This document shows positions 8,357 through 17,368 of a stretch of 51,911 nt of DNA, one piece after another. Numbering within the stretch: position 1 is the stretch's first letter; every line of letters begins with the position of its first letter. The notes under the pieces were generated by a model. That model had not been told where the DNA came from. It saw only the letters and a list, made by a program, of their open reading frames with translations, and ran no database searches. Position numbers and translations under genes: made by a program. Source of the DNA: Deinococcus sedimenti (GTDB lineage: Bacteria; Deinococcota; Deinococci; Deinococcales; Deinococcaceae); assembly GCF_014648135.1 (NCBI RefSeq), contig NZ_BMQN01000017.1, forward strand, positions 1 through 51,911. Reading direction: 5' to 3'.

Positions 8357-9319
8357 TCAGTGCTGTTCGGGTTTCGCCTCTCGTTCCATCAGGCGCGCCA
8401 CGCCGTCCTGCGGCGTCCACTCGCCCCGCGTGACGTGCGCCACCGCCCGCACGATCGGCAGGTCATGCCCGTGCGCCGCCGCCCACGCGTCCAGCAGCCC
8501 CGCCGTACGCAGACCCTCCACGACCTTCCCACCCTGCCCCGGATGCTCCCCGCGCGCGATGGCCTCGCCTGCCGCGCGGTTGCGGCTGTGACGACTGGTG
8601 GCCGTGGCGACCAGATCCCCCAGGCCACTCAGGCCATACACCGTCTCCTCGCGTGCGCCCAGCGCCGTCAGGTAGCGGTTCATCTCGCGCAGTCCACGCG
8701 TGATCAGCGCGGACTTGGCGTTGTCGCCCAGGTTCAGGCCGTCCACCAGTCCGGCGGCGACCGCCATGACGTTCTTCAGCACGCCGCCCAGTTCCACGCC
8801 CGTCTCGTCGTCGCTGGTGTACACGCGCAGGCCCGGCGTCATCAGCGCCGCCTGCACGGACCGCGCGAAACCCCCGTCGCGGCTGGCGACCACGGTCGCG
8901 GCGGGCAGACCCCGCCCGATCTCCTCGGCATGATTCGGGCCGCTCAGGACCGCCACGCGCGTGAACCCCAGCTGCCGCGCCAGCACGCTCAGCTGCCCCC
9001 CGTCCGGCGCGAGACCCTTGGCGCACAGCACCACGCCCAGGTCACGCGGCAGCGCCGCGAGCAGTTCCGGCACGCCCACGCTGGGCACCACGACGAGCGC
9101 GAACGGCGCGTCCGTGATCGCCTCGCCCAGGTGCGCCGTGACCTCCAGGCCTGCCGGAAGGGTCACGCCCGGCAGGTACTCCGCGTTCACGCGCCCCTCC
9201 GCCAGGGTCCGCGCGAAGTCGGCGCGGCGCGCCCACAGCCGCACCGGGCCGTTGCGCGCCGCGTTCACCGCGAGGGCCGTGCCCCAGCCGCCCGCGCCCA
9301 GCACCGGCAGCCCGCTCAC
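8357..9319 (-). CDS. gpsA: Glycerol-3-phosphate dehydrogenase [NAD(P)+]
   Basis: Reduces dihydroxyacetone phosphate to sn-glycerol 3-phosphate, the backbone for phospholipids, in the cytoplasm. The Rossmann motif [10 protein letters not shown] is at residues 8-17. Further family motifs are [47 protein letters not shown] with the catalytic Lys, and [14 protein letters not shown]. Length, 320 residues, is typical. The start overlaps the stop of the upstream methyltransferase by 4 bases, so the two are co-transcribed. The nearby lipid kinases and acyltransferase also act in lipid metabolism, although not in the same operon. Confidence 0.96.
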   Translation of the reverse strand: MSGLPVLGAGGWGTALAVNAARNGPVRLWARRADFARTLAEGRVNAEYLPGVTLPAGLEVTAHLGEAITDAPFALVVVPSVGVPELLAALPRDLGVVLCAKGLAPDGGQLSVLARQLGFTRVAVLSGPNHAEEIGRGLPAATVVASRDGGFARSVQAALMTPGLRVYTSDDETGVELGGVLKNVMAVAAGLVDGLNLGDNAKSALITRGLREMNRYLTALGAREETVYGLSGLGDLVATATSRHSRNRAAGEAIARGEHPGQGGKVVEGLRTAGLLDAWAAAHGHDLPIVRAVAHVTRGEWTPQDGVARLMEREAKPEQH

Positions 9320-10065
9320 GCCTCACCTGCCCAGGCGAACACCCACACGCGCGGCGCGTCCGGTTCCGGCGGCGCGTAATCCGGGTACTCCACGATCTCC
9401 CACCGCGCGAACCCCGCCGCCCCCAGCAGGGGCTCCAGGTCCGCCGGGTCGTACCCACGCTCGCGGTGCGTCTCCACGAACTCCTGTTCGTCCACCCGGC
9501 AGAACGCCTGCACCACACCCACGTCCGCCTCCGCGTCGTAGTGGTGCGACCAGTGGTAGTGGACCTCGCTGCCGTCCGGCAGTGGGGCCAGTCCCTCGAT
9601 GGCGTCCCCCTCCCACAGTTCCCGCACGCCCAGGCGGGTGTTCACGTCGAACGCCAGCAGCCCGCCGGGACTCAGGTGCGCCCGCGCCCGAGCCAGCGCC
9701 GCGCCCAGGTCCCCCGGCGTCAGGAGGTTGTTCAGACTGTCGAACACGCACGTGACCAGCCCGAACCGCTCCCCCAGGTCGAAGGTCCGCAGGTCGCCCT
9801 GCACGAACGGCACGCCCGGCAGGCGAACGCGCGCCTCGGCGAGCATCGCCTCACTGAAATCCAGGCCCGTCACGTCCCAGCCCGCCGCGCGCAGCTCCCG
9901 CGTGAACCCCCCCGTGCCGCACGCCAGGTCCAGAGCGCGGCCCGGCCTGCTCAGGCCGCCGTCCCGCGCGAACGACAGGACGAAATCCGCCCAGTGGTCA
10001 TACTCCACATCCGCCATGATCGAGTCGTACACGGCCGCCAGAGCGGTAAAAGGCTGCCTCTGCAT
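9316..10065 (-). CDS. Class I SAM-dependent methyltransferase
   Basis: A small-molecule or protein methyltransferase of unknown substrate. Motif I is [15 protein letters not shown] (about residue 43), followed by GLDFSEAML and [10 protein letters not shown], the normal SAM-binding series. The C-terminal part ([29 protein letters not shown]) resembles methyltransferase-25-type proteins. TATACT lies 7 bases upstream of the ATG, suggesting a leaderless transcript that continues into gpsA. Length, 249 residues, is usual. Specificity cannot be inferred. Confidence 0.88.
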   Translation of the reverse strand: MQRQPFTALAAVYDSIMADVEYDHWADFVLSFARDGGLSRPGRALDLACGTGGFTRELRAAGWDVTGLDFSEAMLAEARVRLPGVPFVQGDLRTFDLGERFGLVTCVFDSLNNLLTPGDLGAALARARAHLSPGGLLAFDVNTRLGVRELWEGDAIEGLAPLPDGSEVHYHWSHHYDAEADVGVVQAFCRVDEQEFVETHRERGYDPADLEPLLGAAGFARWEIVEYPDYAPPEPDAPRVWVFAWAGEA

Positions 10066-10144
10066 GACGCGAAGTATAGCGGGCTAGCGTAGGTGCTCGC
10101 TCAGCCCGCTCTAATGCTGTGGTCACTATTTTATGTGGTTGGTG

Positions 10145-10531
10145 TTACCAACTACTTGGTGGATTCACACTTGGCCCCGACATCTTTTCGCCATCGAAGT
10201 AATAGTAGTTTCCAGTTTGTGATCTGACGAGAGAATAGCTGCTGTTAGAATCCTGCTTGAATTGGCATAGTTCAATACTGGAGGGTAGGGATGCGATGAG
10301 TGTCGGCGAGCACGTTGTCGGCGATGTGTAAAGAACGCCACTTTGTAGTTGAGCTCGGCTTATTTCGGAGCTTGTGACTATATTTCTTGCCATGCTGAGC
10401 GATTGACTATCGTTGGCTGATTTTCTCGCATTGAGTATGCTGGGTAGTATGACTGCGGCTAATACGCCAATAATTGCAATGACAACCAGAAGCTCTATGA
10501 GCGTAAATCCTTCAATTTTCGACTTCTGCAT
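10145..10531 (-). CDS. Type IV pilin-like protein (AT-rich paralogue)
   Basis: A prepilin with a short leader before the cleavage motif G-FTLIELLVVIAIIGVLAA; the Glu at mature position 5 is present. Prepilin peptidase would cut after the Gly. The motif PSILNARKSANDS is almost the same as in the pilin at 11936, so the two are paralogues, but the globular domain differs and has two Cys. Base composition is much more AT-rich than the neighbouring host genes. It overlaps the ligase-like gene by 20 bases and ends that operon. Likely a minor pilin or a ligase substrate; this is inference. Confidence 0.88.
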   Translation of the reverse strand: MQKSKIEGFTLIELLVVIAIIGVLAAVILPSILNARKSANDSQSLSMARNIVTSSEISRAQLQSGVLYTSPTTCSPTLIASLPSSIELCQFKQDSNSSYSLVRSQTGNYYYFDGEKMSGPSVNPPSSW

Positions 10532-11870
10532 CTTTCATCATTTCCTTGTGTGCTATTCCAAGCAGGGCAAAATACATTGGTGTCACGGGAATGAGGTAAA
10601 ACCAAAACGTCAGATAAAATAAATATGGAATAAATGCTGCCGTATATCTAGTTAGGTGCCGCTTGTTATATCTTCTGAGAATATTAATAAGTGACGCTAT
10701 AAAAAGAAGCGTTGCTGGTATTCCCCTTGAATATAATTCTGAGAGGAAAATATTGTGAGGTTCAATATATTGAATATTAAAATATACCCACTTTCCTTCA
10801 TTTTTATACTCATATCCCATCATATGTCGACGTATGGGCGCATTGCTTGGCAGTCCTAATTCTAATCTGTATAGATTAAACAGATCGCGCTCTGGGAGAA
10901 TTTCGGGAAGGAATATTGGGAATGTCTGCGATCCCCACCCAAGTATGGGCTTCCTGTATGTCCCTTCTGCGGCTGCTTTCCAAAGAATCAGGCGGGTCTT
11001 CAAAGTTGTTGTTGATGTGTAGGACTTATAAGTGTTATCTGGATTATTAATCCTACTGCTAATGTAGTTAGTTAATATCGGAGCGCATAGGCAACAGATG
11101 ATGAAGAAACAAAATGCAATAAAGGGAACGCGCCGCGAATTGCGATGTTCGGCGAAAATCCAGAAAATTAGTCCAATGAGTATTCCAATAGTTGCCGCCG
11201 ATGTTGTGCAAAGCGCAGCGCCTAAAAAACCTGAAATAATCCAAATATAAAACCATACGTCTTTGCCAAGGCGGCGGTAGAAAAAGATAGGTTGTAAAGT
11301 CATAATCGCAAACCAACCGCCGAGATGCTGTCTAAGGCCAATAGTTGCCGCTGGATAGATCATCCTGGGTGATGTGACCCATTGCTCTAATGGTCTGAAT
11401 CCTATACTTTCTAATACTGCGAGCGCAGTCATGGTTAATACGCAGCAAGATAGGGGAATAATATAATATTTTGAATCAATCTCGCTCTTTGCAAAAAAGA
11501 AAGCAACGCCCATGCTAAGGAAAAACGCAAGCGTGCCAAACTGTGCCGAATCGTGTCCCATCCAGGCAATTATGGGAAGGGGCGACAGAAATGCACTAAG
11601 AGAAGCCATGGCTATAAAGGCGGTAATTGTGGTAAATTTAAAGTTTTTTACCCTAAATAATAAATATTCTATCAGGCTGAAGTTTTTGCCTTGTCGCCAC
11701 ATATTAAAGACAAGAGAAAAAATTACAAAACCCACGATAAATAAGAATCTTGGTTCATAAATCACAGATTGGACGGATTTAGTTGGATTTCTACCAATAA
11801 AAAATGTTATGAGGAAAAGGAAGATTATGTTTGTCGTTAAGGCGATAGATTTTGATCGTGTCATCGGCAT
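10512..11870 (-). CDS. O-antigen ligase/polymerase-like membrane protein (Wzy_C family)
   Basis: A 452-residue integral membrane protein with about ten to twelve hydrophobic helices and one large external loop near residues 280-380. The loop ends in EPHNIFLSELYSRGIPA, the HN-x-F motif of the Wzy_C superfamily. This superfamily includes O-antigen ligases and pilin oligosaccharyltransferases (PilO/TfpW type). Being flanked by two pilins makes pilin glycosylation the best guess. Composition is clearly AT-rich (many ATA, TTT, AAA codons), unlike the host, indicating horizontal transfer. ATG at 11870 chosen; a second ATG two codons later is possible. The exact glycan and acceptor are unknown. Confidence 0.82.
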   Translation of the reverse strand: MPMTRSKSIALTTNIIFLFLITFFIGRNPTKSVQSVIYEPRFLFIVGFVIFSLVFNMWRQGKNFSLIEYLLFRVKNFKFTTITAFIAMASLSAFLSPLPIIAWMGHDSAQFGTLAFFLSMGVAFFFAKSEIDSKYYIIPLSCCVLTMTALAVLESIGFRPLEQWVTSPRMIYPAATIGLRQHLGGWFAIMTLQPIFFYRRLGKDVWFYIWIISGFLGAALCTTSAATIGILIGLIFWIFAEHRNSRRVPFIAFCFFIICCLCAPILTNYISSRINNPDNTYKSYTSTTTLKTRLILWKAAAEGTYRKPILGWGSQTFPIFLPEILPERDLFNLYRLELGLPSNAPIRRHMMGYEYKNEGKWVYFNIQYIEPHNIFLSELYSRGIPATLLFIASLINILRRYNKRHLTRYTAAFIPYLFYLTFWFYLIPVTPMYFALLGIAHKEMMKDAEVEN

Positions 11871-11886
11871 CTCGCTGCATTCAACT

Positions 11887-11924
11887 ATTCAAAAGACCCC
11901 GTCTGACGACGGGGTCTTTTGAAT
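11887..11924 (-). terminator. Strong hairpin between pilin and ligase
   Basis: A perfect 17-bp stem (11887-11903 with 11908-11924, loop TGAC) with A-runs and T-runs on both strands. It lies just after the pilin at 11936 and just before the ligase start, so it should end most pilin transcripts and keep ligase expression low. Confidence 0.8.
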
Positions 11925-11935
11925 GCACAAATTCT

Positions 11936-12352
11936 TCAGGGCATGGAGGTGGGGAAAGCGGCAGAGGTCGCCTGTTTCACCGTCGAACCGTCGAATTCAA
12001 AGAATTTGCCGGTGCTGGACGTGACGTAGCCGTAAGTTCCGTTTTGGGTCTGACGCACTTTGCAGGCGGTCACGCCGGCGGGGAAGGAAACGGCGGTGTT
12101 GTTGGCCGAAATGGTCGCGCTATTGCAGTCCACACCGGTCGCCGCTCCGAGGGTCGTGGTGTCCGTGGGGTTCTGGCTGCGCCAGGCTTCAGCTGCAGTC
12201 ACAGCGTTGCGCAGGTAGGTCTGGGCGGCGCTGTCGTTCGCGCTCTTGCGGGCGTTCAGCAGGTTGGGGATCAGGACGGCCGCGAGGATGCCGATGATGG
12301 CGATGACGATGAGCAGCTCGATCAGGGTGAAGCCTTGGGTGGTGTTCTTCAT
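11936..12352 (-). CDS. Type IV pilin / pseudopilin
   Basis: A 138-residue prepilin: leader MKNTTQG, then FTLIELLIVIAIIGILAAVL with Glu5 of the mature protein. The motif PNLLNARKSANDSAAQ continues the N-terminal helix. The globular domain has two Cys (VDCNS...TACKVRQ) that could form the C-terminal disulfide. I chose the ATG at 12352 because GGAG lies 7-10 bases upstream (CAGGAGCACAGC) and the leader has normal length; the frame extends upstream without pilin similarity. GC content is host-like, unlike its paralogue downstream. It is probably a major pilin, as suggested by its own strong terminator; type IV pili serve DNA uptake in related organisms. Confidence 0.9.
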   Translation of the reverse strand: MKNTTQGFTLIELLIVIAIIGILAAVLIPNLLNARKSANDSAAQTYLRNAVTAAEAWRSQNPTDTTTLGAATGVDCNSATISANNTAVSFPAGVTACKVRQTQNGTYGYVTSSTGKFFEFDGSTVKQATSAAFPTSMP

Positions 12353-12782
12353 GCTGTGCTCCTGGTGCGACCGCGCCGGTTGATGGATGGATGGGTCCGG
12401 GCGGTCTGCGGATGGCGTTGGGCCGGGTGAGGTGTGTCCTGTCCTGGCTTGAGTTGAAGTGTAGTCACTTTTTCTCACAGAGGTCTTACTGAAAGGTGGA
12501 TTGAGCTACGAAACGCTGTCGGGTTGAATGATCGGATGTTGATCGTTGTGGACGGCATCTTTCCTCTCTTTTGGACTGGCGACTGAGGGGTAAGGGCTGT
12601 GGTGATAAGACCGGTGGTGGTGAGGGTGGTATGCTGCGTGTCAGTTCGGCCTGCCTGGCATGGGGAGGCGAATGGGATCACCTGCGGGTGTCCCCACCCT
12701 TGAATTCAGATTGGACGGCGGGAGCGGTTCGGGGCGAGGTTTAGGTCCCTGACCGCGTGTCCTGCCGGGAGAGAGGCCACAT
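12353..12782. other. Intergenic region between divergent pilin and dnaB
   Basis: 430 bases without a convincing gene. It must carry the pilin promoter (minus) and the dnaB promoter (plus). On the minus strand TACACT occurs in a long A/T-rich stretch near 12455-12475, a possible pilin -10, but no clear -35 was found. No strong repeat was seen. Confidence 0.4.
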
Positions 12783-14129
12783 TTGGAACTCACGCCACGC
12801 GTTCCGCCGCACAGCAACGACGCTGAGATCAGCGTGCTGGGCAGTATTCTGCTGGACAACGACACCCTGAACAGCCTGGGTGACACCGTCACGCCCGAGA
12901 TGTTCTACCGCGAGGGTCACCGCAAGATCTTCACCGCCATGCGCACCCTGCAGGAGCGCGGCGAACCCGTGGACCTCGTGACGCTCAGCGAGGACCTGCG
13001 CGTCAAGGGCATGCTCGACGAGGTGGGCGGCCTGACGTACCTGATCGGCCTGTCGGACCAGGTGCCGACCGCCGCGTACGCCGAGCACTACGCGCGGATC
13101 GTGCAGGAGAAGGCGACGCTGCGCTCGCTGATCAGCGCGTCCGGGAAGGCCATGCAGCTCGCCTATGAGGCGCAGCTGCCGCTGGAGGACCTGCTCGACC
13201 GCGCCGAGAAGATGATCTTCGAGGTCGCCGAGCAGAAGAAGAAGGGCGAGGCGTTCCAGGCGATGAATGAGGTCGTCACCGAGACCTTCGAGTACATCAC
13301 GCTGCTGCACCAGAACAAGGGCATCCCGGACGGCGTCAGCACCGGATTCCGGGATCTGGACGAGCAGATCTCGGGGTTGCAGAAGGGCAGCCTGAACGTC
13401 CTCGCGGCCCGTCCGTCGATGGGGAAGACGGCGTTCGCGCTGTCCATCGCGCAGAACGTCGCGCTGCGCGGCGAGAAGGCGGTCGCGGTGTTCAGCCTGG
13501 AAATGCCCGCCGTGCAGCTGGCGCTGCGCATGCTGTGCAGCGAGGCGCGCGTGGACATGAACCGCATCCGCTCGGGGCAGCTGAACGAGCGGGATTTCGA
13601 GCGGCTGGCGCACGCGGCCGGGCGACTGGCGGACGCGCCGATGATCATCGACGACGAGGCGGACCTGACGCTGAACAACCTGCGCAGCAAGTTGCGGCGG
13701 ATCGCGGCGCAGCACGGGCGGCTGGGGCTCGTGGTCATCGACTACCTGCAGCTCATGTCGGGCAGCAAGGGTGGCGGCGGCACCGAGAACCGCCAGCAGG
13801 AGATCAGCACCATCTCGCGCGGCCTGAAGGGACTGGCGCGCGAGATGGAGGTCCCGATCATCGTGCTGTCGCAGCTGTCGCGCGCCGTCGAGCAGCGCCC
13901 CAACCACCGCCCGATGCTGTCGGACCTGCGTGAGTCGGGCGCGATCGAGCAGGACGCGGACATCGTGATGTTCATCTACCGCGACGAGTACTACAACAAG
14001 GAAACGGATCAGCAGGGCATCGCGGAGATCATCGTCGGCAAGCAGCGCAACGGTCCGGTCGGTACGGTGAAGTTGCAGTTTCACAGCGCGCACGTCCGCT
14101 TCAACGACCTCGCGCCGGAGGGCGTGTAA
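12783..14129 (+). CDS. dnaB: Replicative DNA helicase DnaB
   Basis: The hexameric helicase that unwinds DNA at the replication fork. The N-terminal domain starts VPPHSNDAEISVLGSILLD. Walker A is ARPSMGKTAFAL (about residue 210), the SLEMP motif follows, Walker B is LGLVVIDYLQLM, and the C-terminal motif is LSQLSRAVEQRP...LSDLRESGAIEQDAD. 448 residues is typical. The start is TTG at 12783, preceded by GAGAGG. The stop overlaps the start of the downstream Nudix gene in TAATG. No intein is present. Confidence 0.97.
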   Translation: MELTPRVPPHSNDAEISVLGSILLDNDTLNSLGDTVTPEMFYREGHRKIFTAMRTLQERGEPVDLVTLSEDLRVKGMLDEVGGLTYLIGLSDQVPTAAYAEHYARIVQEKATLRSLISASGKAMQLAYEAQLPLEDLLDRAEKMIFEVAEQKKKGEAFQAMNEVVTETFEYITLLHQNKGIPDGVSTGFRDLDEQISGLQKGSLNVLAARPSMGKTAFALSIAQNVALRGEKAVAVFSLEMPAVQLALRMLCSEARVDMNRIRSGQLNERDFERLAHAAGRLADAPMIIDDEADLTLNNLRSKLRRIAAQHGRLGLVVIDYLQLMSGSKGGGGTENRQQEISTISRGLKGLAREMEVPIIVLSQLSRAVEQRPNHRPMLSDLRESGAIEQDADIVMFIYRDEYYNKETDQQGIAEIIVGKQRNGPVGTVKLQFHSAHVRFNDLAPEGV

Positions 14130-14803
14130 TGGCGGAAGAACAGGTCAAGTCCGGAGGGCAGGGCGCGCAGCGCCGCCGCCGGCGTCGCCGCGGCACCGGG
14201 GGCGCGCAGGCGCGGCCCGGTCAGGTCACGAACACCACCGCCACGCCCGTCCCGGCGGCACCCAGCAAGCGCGGGCAGAAGCGGCCGCTGGCGGACCCGC
14301 GCATCGGCGTGGGCTGCATCGTGCTGCGCGGCGACGAGATCCTGCTCGTGCGCGAGCGGGGCCGCTGGTCGCTGCCAAAGGGCGGCCTGGAGGCCGGGGA
14401 ACTCGTGCAGGACGGCGCCCGGCGCGAGACCTTCGAGGAGACCGGGTTGATCGTGGAACTGCGCGACCTGGCGTTCATCGTGGAGTTCCAGGCGGTCACG
14501 TGGGGGCACCATCTGCAGTTCTTCTACACCGGGCGTGAGGTGGGCGGAAAGCTCGAGCCGCGCGACCCGGACCGGGACGTGCAGGAGGCGCGCTTCGTGC
14601 CGATCCGGCAGCTGCGGGAGTTCATCCGCTTCCGGCCGCGGCTGGTGGCGCTGGAGACGTGGCTGCGCGAGCGGCGCCCCCGGCACTTCGTGTTCAACCT
14701 GGACAAGGAACCCGCGATGCTGCGCAAGCGGCGCCGGGTGGGCGACGGCGCCCCGGCCGTCCGCGCGCCGGAACCGGAATTCACGGACGAACCGGACCTG
14801 TAA
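14129..14803 (+). CDS. Nudix hydrolase
   Basis: A pyrophosphohydrolase of nucleoside-diphosphate-linked compounds. The Nudix box runs from GGLEAGELVQDGARRE through TFEETGLIVEL (about residues 86-108) and fits GX5EX7REUXEEXGU. An Arg-rich N-terminal extension (RRRRRRGTGG) of about 60 residues precedes the domain and a basic/acidic tail follows; both could bind nucleic acid or protein. ATG at 14129 overlaps the dnaB stop, so translation is coupled with the helicase. Deinococcus genomes are rich in Nudix enzymes. Substrate unknown. Confidence 0.93.
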   Translation: MAEEQVKSGGQGAQRRRRRRRGTGGAQARPGQVTNTTATPVPAAPSKRGQKRPLADPRIGVGCIVLRGDEILLVRERGRWSLPKGGLEAGELVQDGARRETFEETGLIVELRDLAFIVEFQAVTWGHHLQFFYTGREVGGKLEPRDPDRDVQEARFVPIRQLREFIRFRPRLVALETWLRERRPRHFVFNLDKEPAMLRKRRRVGDGAPAVRAPEPEFTDEPDL

Positions 14804-14844
14804 CGGCAGGGATTCAGGGGGTGGGCGGAGGCCCGCCTCTTTTC

Positions 14845-14882
14845 TTGCATGGAAGAATCACGCCACGTTATTCTGCTAAAAT
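14845..14882 (+). promoter_or_regulatory. Promoter of the 68-aa zinc-ribbon gene
   Basis: TTGCAT (14845-14850), an 18-base spacer and TATTCT (14869-14874) form a recognisable promoter. A second -10-like box TAAAAT (14877-14882) lies exactly 6 bases before the ATG, giving a leaderless alternative. Confidence 0.55.
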
Positions 14883-14888
14883 CGAACT

Positions 14889-15095
14889 ATGAAACGAGTG
14901 TTCCGCCCGCAGGCCGACCCCCTGCCCGCCAGCGGGCGCGGCTACCAGCACGTCTGCCCCCACTGCACCCAGCCCCTGACCCTGCACGACCTGCGCGACG
15001 GCGACCAGGGCTACTGGTGCCACGAGTGCGGCTGCGGCCACCGCGCCGGCGACCCACCCCCACAGGCCCTGCGGCCCCTCCCGCAGGCGGGATAA
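14889..15095 (+). CDS. Small zinc-ribbon protein
   Basis: A 68-residue protein with CPHC (about residues 23-26) and CHECGCGH (about 44-51), enough to bind one zinc ion in a ribbon fold. The C-terminus is proline-rich. The ATG at 14889 follows a good -10 box. The function is unknown; similar mini zinc ribbons bind nucleic acid or act in protein complexes. It lies between the Nudix gene and the SDR-like gene, both on the same strand. Confidence 0.75.
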   Translation: MKRVFRPQADPLPASGRGYQHVCPHCTQPLTLHDLRDGDQGYWCHECGCGHRAGDPPPQALRPLPQAG

Positions 15096-15126
15096 ACGCC
15101 ACCACGCCTCCGGTATGCTGGAGAAC

Positions 15127-15855
15127 ATGACCCAGCAGACCCCCATCGCTGCCGTGCCCGCGCACACCACCGTCGGTGAAGTGCTGGCCGGACAGGTGAT
15201 CGCCGTCACCGGGGCGGACCAGGGGTACGGCCGCACCATCAGCGCCGCCCTGGCCCGCGCCGGGGCCAGCGTCGTCCTGATCGGCAGCAACAGCGAAACC
15301 CTCGCCGCCGCCGCCAGCCAGCTCGAACACGCGGGCGGCGCCGCCATCCCCATCAAGGCCGACGTCGGCGTGCCCCTGGACTGGCTCAGCGCCCAGACCC
15401 GCATTCTCGACATCTACGGCGCCCTGCACGGCATCGTGCACCTCGCCGACAAACGCGCCCACGCCGAGTTCACCATGCTCAGCGAGAACGAATGGATGGA
15501 CCTGTTCAACTGCAACGTGAAAAGCAGCGTCGCCATCGCGCAGATCATCCGCCGCCGCCTCCCCGGCACCTGGCTGACCCTCATCGGCCCCCACACCGAC
15601 GAACGCGGCCTGCACGTCCACCCGCAACGCGGCGCCATCCAGGGCCTCGTGCAGAACGCCCACCGCGAGGACCTGCGCCTGAACCTCCTGCTGCCCTCGC
15701 GCGCCAGCAGCAACGACGATACCCTCGACCGCCCACTGTCCAACGCGGTCCTCGCGCTCGCCGCGCCCGGCATGGCCCCCCTGCGCGGCAACGTCATCGA
15801 GGTGCCCCTCCCGCCCGTCCCGAAGATCCGCGTGCAGGAGGACTACCCCCTGTGA
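15127..15855 (+). CDS. SDR-family protein, probably lacking the catalytic Tyr
   Basis: A short-chain dehydrogenase/reductase fold protein of 242 residues. The nucleotide-binding motif is TGADQGYGR (normally TGxxxGxG) and VLIGSNSETLAAAASQLE follows. The usual YxxxK is not visible: the expected segment reads LHVHPQRGAIQGLVQNA, without Tyr. The end, VIEVPLPPVPKIRVQEDYPL, is atypical. It may bind NAD(P) without classical dehydrogenase activity. ATG at 15127 chosen over an upstream ATG because GGAG and TATGCT lie just before it. It could be co-transcribed with nrdR. Confidence 0.78.
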   Translation: MTQQTPIAAVPAHTTVGEVLAGQVIAVTGADQGYGRTISAALARAGASVVLIGSNSETLAAAASQLEHAGGAAIPIKADVGVPLDWLSAQTRILDIYGALHGIVHLADKRAHAEFTMLSENEWMDLFNCNVKSSVAIAQIIRRRLPGTWLTLIGPHTDERGLHVHPQRGAIQGLVQNAHREDLRLNLLLPSRASSNDDTLDRPLSNAVLALAAPGMAPLRGNVIEVPLPPVPKIRVQEDYPL

Positions 15856-15907
15856 ACCGGCTGCCACCCGCTCCGCGTCCTGACCGTTCCCGCCGGGCGG
15901 GCCCGGC

Positions 15908-16354
15908 ATGAAGTGCCCGTACTGTTCCGCGCCGGACAGCAAGGTCGTGAACTCCCGGCCCAGCGACGACGGTGCCAGCATCCGCCGCCGCCGCGAGTGC
16001 CTGAACTGCGCCCGGCGCTTCACCACCTACGAACGCGCGCAACTCGAACCGCTGATGGTCGTCAAACGCAGCGGCCCGCGCGAGGCGTTCAACCCCGACA
16101 AGCTGCTGCGCGGACTGGTCCTGGCCACCGAGAAACGCCCCGTGGATCAGGACCTGCTGCGCGCCTTCGCGTACGGCTTCGAGGACGACGTGCAGGCCAG
16201 CGAGATCCGCAGCGAGGAGATCGGCCGCCGCGCCATGACCTTCCTGCGCCCCCTGGACGACGTGGCGTACATCCGCTTCGCGAGCGTGTACCGCGACTTC
16301 GACAGCCTGGAACGCTTCATCGAGGAGATCCGCGGCCTGAAAGACGAACAGTAA
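15908..16354 (+). CDS. nrdR: Transcriptional repressor NrdR
   Basis: Represses ribonucleotide reductase genes when dATP is abundant. The zinc ribbon has CPYC at residues 3-6 and CLNC at 31-34, with RRRRECLNCARRFTTYER the family signature. The ATP-cone follows from about residue 49 (VVKRSGPREAFNPDKLLRGL). At 148 residues it is full length. It lies about 8 kb from nrdJ, its expected target. The nrdJ promoter palindrome does not resemble the AT-rich NrdR box I remember from other bacteria, so direct control is a hypothesis. Confidence 0.96.
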   Translation: MKCPYCSAPDSKVVNSRPSDDGASIRRRRECLNCARRFTTYERAQLEPLMVVKRSGPREAFNPDKLLRGLVLATEKRPVDQDLLRAFAYGFEDDVQASEIRSEEIGRRAMTFLRPLDDVAYIRFASVYRDFDSLERFIEEIRGLKDEQ

Positions 16355-16367
16355 ACGGCGCAACAGG

Positions 16368-16398
16368 AGGGCCGCCCGCGCATCTGGCGGGCGGCCCT
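16368..16398. terminator. Bidirectional hairpin between nrdR and livM
   Basis: AGGGCCGCCCGC (16368-16379) pairs perfectly with GCGGGCGGCCCT (16387-16398). It sits between convergent genes and has no long T-run, as often in high-GC genomes. Confidence 0.65.
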
Positions 16399-16411
16399 CG
16401 CCATGTCTGCG

Positions 16412-17368
16412 CTACCGGCGGCGCAGCCAGTGTTGCAGCGTGCCGACCACGCCCCGGCGGAAGAACAGCACCACCAGCACGAACACCACGCCCGTCACGA
16501 TACCCACCGGGAGGTTCGCGGTGGTCAGCACGTCGCGCAGCAGCAGCACGATCCCCGCGCCGATCACCGGGCCGAACAGGGTGGTGGTGCCGCCCAGCAG
16601 GGTCATCATGACGACCTCGCCGGACGTGCGCCAGTTCACGACCTCCAGGCTGACCACGCCGTGCCCGAAGGTGTACATCGCGCCCGCCAGTCCGGCCAGC
16701 CCGGCGCTCAGCAGGAACGCCGTGAACTTGAAGCGCGCGGGGTTGTACCCGACGCTCTGCGCGCGCTGCTCACTGTCCCGCACCGCCTGCTGCGCCTGCC
16801 CGAAGGGACTGCGGACCGCGCGGTACGCCACGCCGAAGCCCAGCGTGAACAGCGCGAGGCACACGTAGTACCTCACCTGCGCGTCACTGAAGTCCAGGCC
16901 CAGGAAACTGGGCCGCGCGAAGCCCTGCAACCCGTTCTCGCCGCCGGTCAGGTCCGTCCACTGCAGCGCCAGGAACGACACCATCTGCGCGAACGCCAGC
17001 GTGATCATGCTGAAGTAGATGCCGCTGGACCGCACGCTCAGGTATGCGACCGGCACCGCCAGCGCCAGGGCGCTCAGCGTGCCGCCCGCGATGGCGACCG
17101 GGACGCTCTGCCCGTGCCCCAGCAGGTACGCCGTGAGGTACGCGCTGGTGCCCCAGAACGCCGCGTGCCCGAACGACAGCAGCCCGCTGAAACCGAACAG
17201 TAGGTCGAACGCCACCGCGAACAGCCCCCACGCCAGGATGTCCAGCGCCAGCACCGGGTAGATCAGGTGCGGCAGCGCCAGCAGGATGATGCCCAGCCCG
17301 ATCAGCCACGCGGCGCGGGTCACGCGGGCCGGATCGCGCGTCACCCCCAGTTTCGTCACGGCGCTCAC
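16412..17368 (-). CDS. livM: Branched-chain amino-acid ABC transporter permease LivM
   Basis: Inner-membrane permease of a high-affinity branched-chain amino-acid (LIV) importer. It is 318 residues with about nine hydrophobic helices. The family signatures LLFGFSGLLSFGHAAFWG and GIYFSMITLAFAQM are present, with GGENGLQG and GGTTTLFGPVIGAG later. It overlaps livH by 4 bases (17365-17368) and is the last gene of the livG-F-K-H-M operon. Substrate could also be urea or amides, as in related Urt/Ami systems; the operon context cannot settle this. Confidence 0.93.
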   Translation of the reverse strand: MSAVTKLGVTRDPARVTRAAWLIGLGIILLALPHLIYPVLALDILAWGLFAVAFDLLFGFSGLLSFGHAAFWGTSAYLTAYLLGHGQSVPVAIAGGTLSALALAVPVAYLSVRSSGIYFSMITLAFAQMVSFLALQWTDLTGGENGLQGFARPSFLGLDFSDAQVRYYVCLALFTLGFGVAYRAVRSPFGQAQQAVRDSEQRAQSVGYNPARFKFTAFLLSAGLAGLAGAMYTFGHGVVSLEVVNWRTSGEVVMMTLLGGTTTLFGPVIGAGIVLLLRDVLTTANLPVGIVTGVVFVLVVLFFRRGVVGTLQHWLRRR

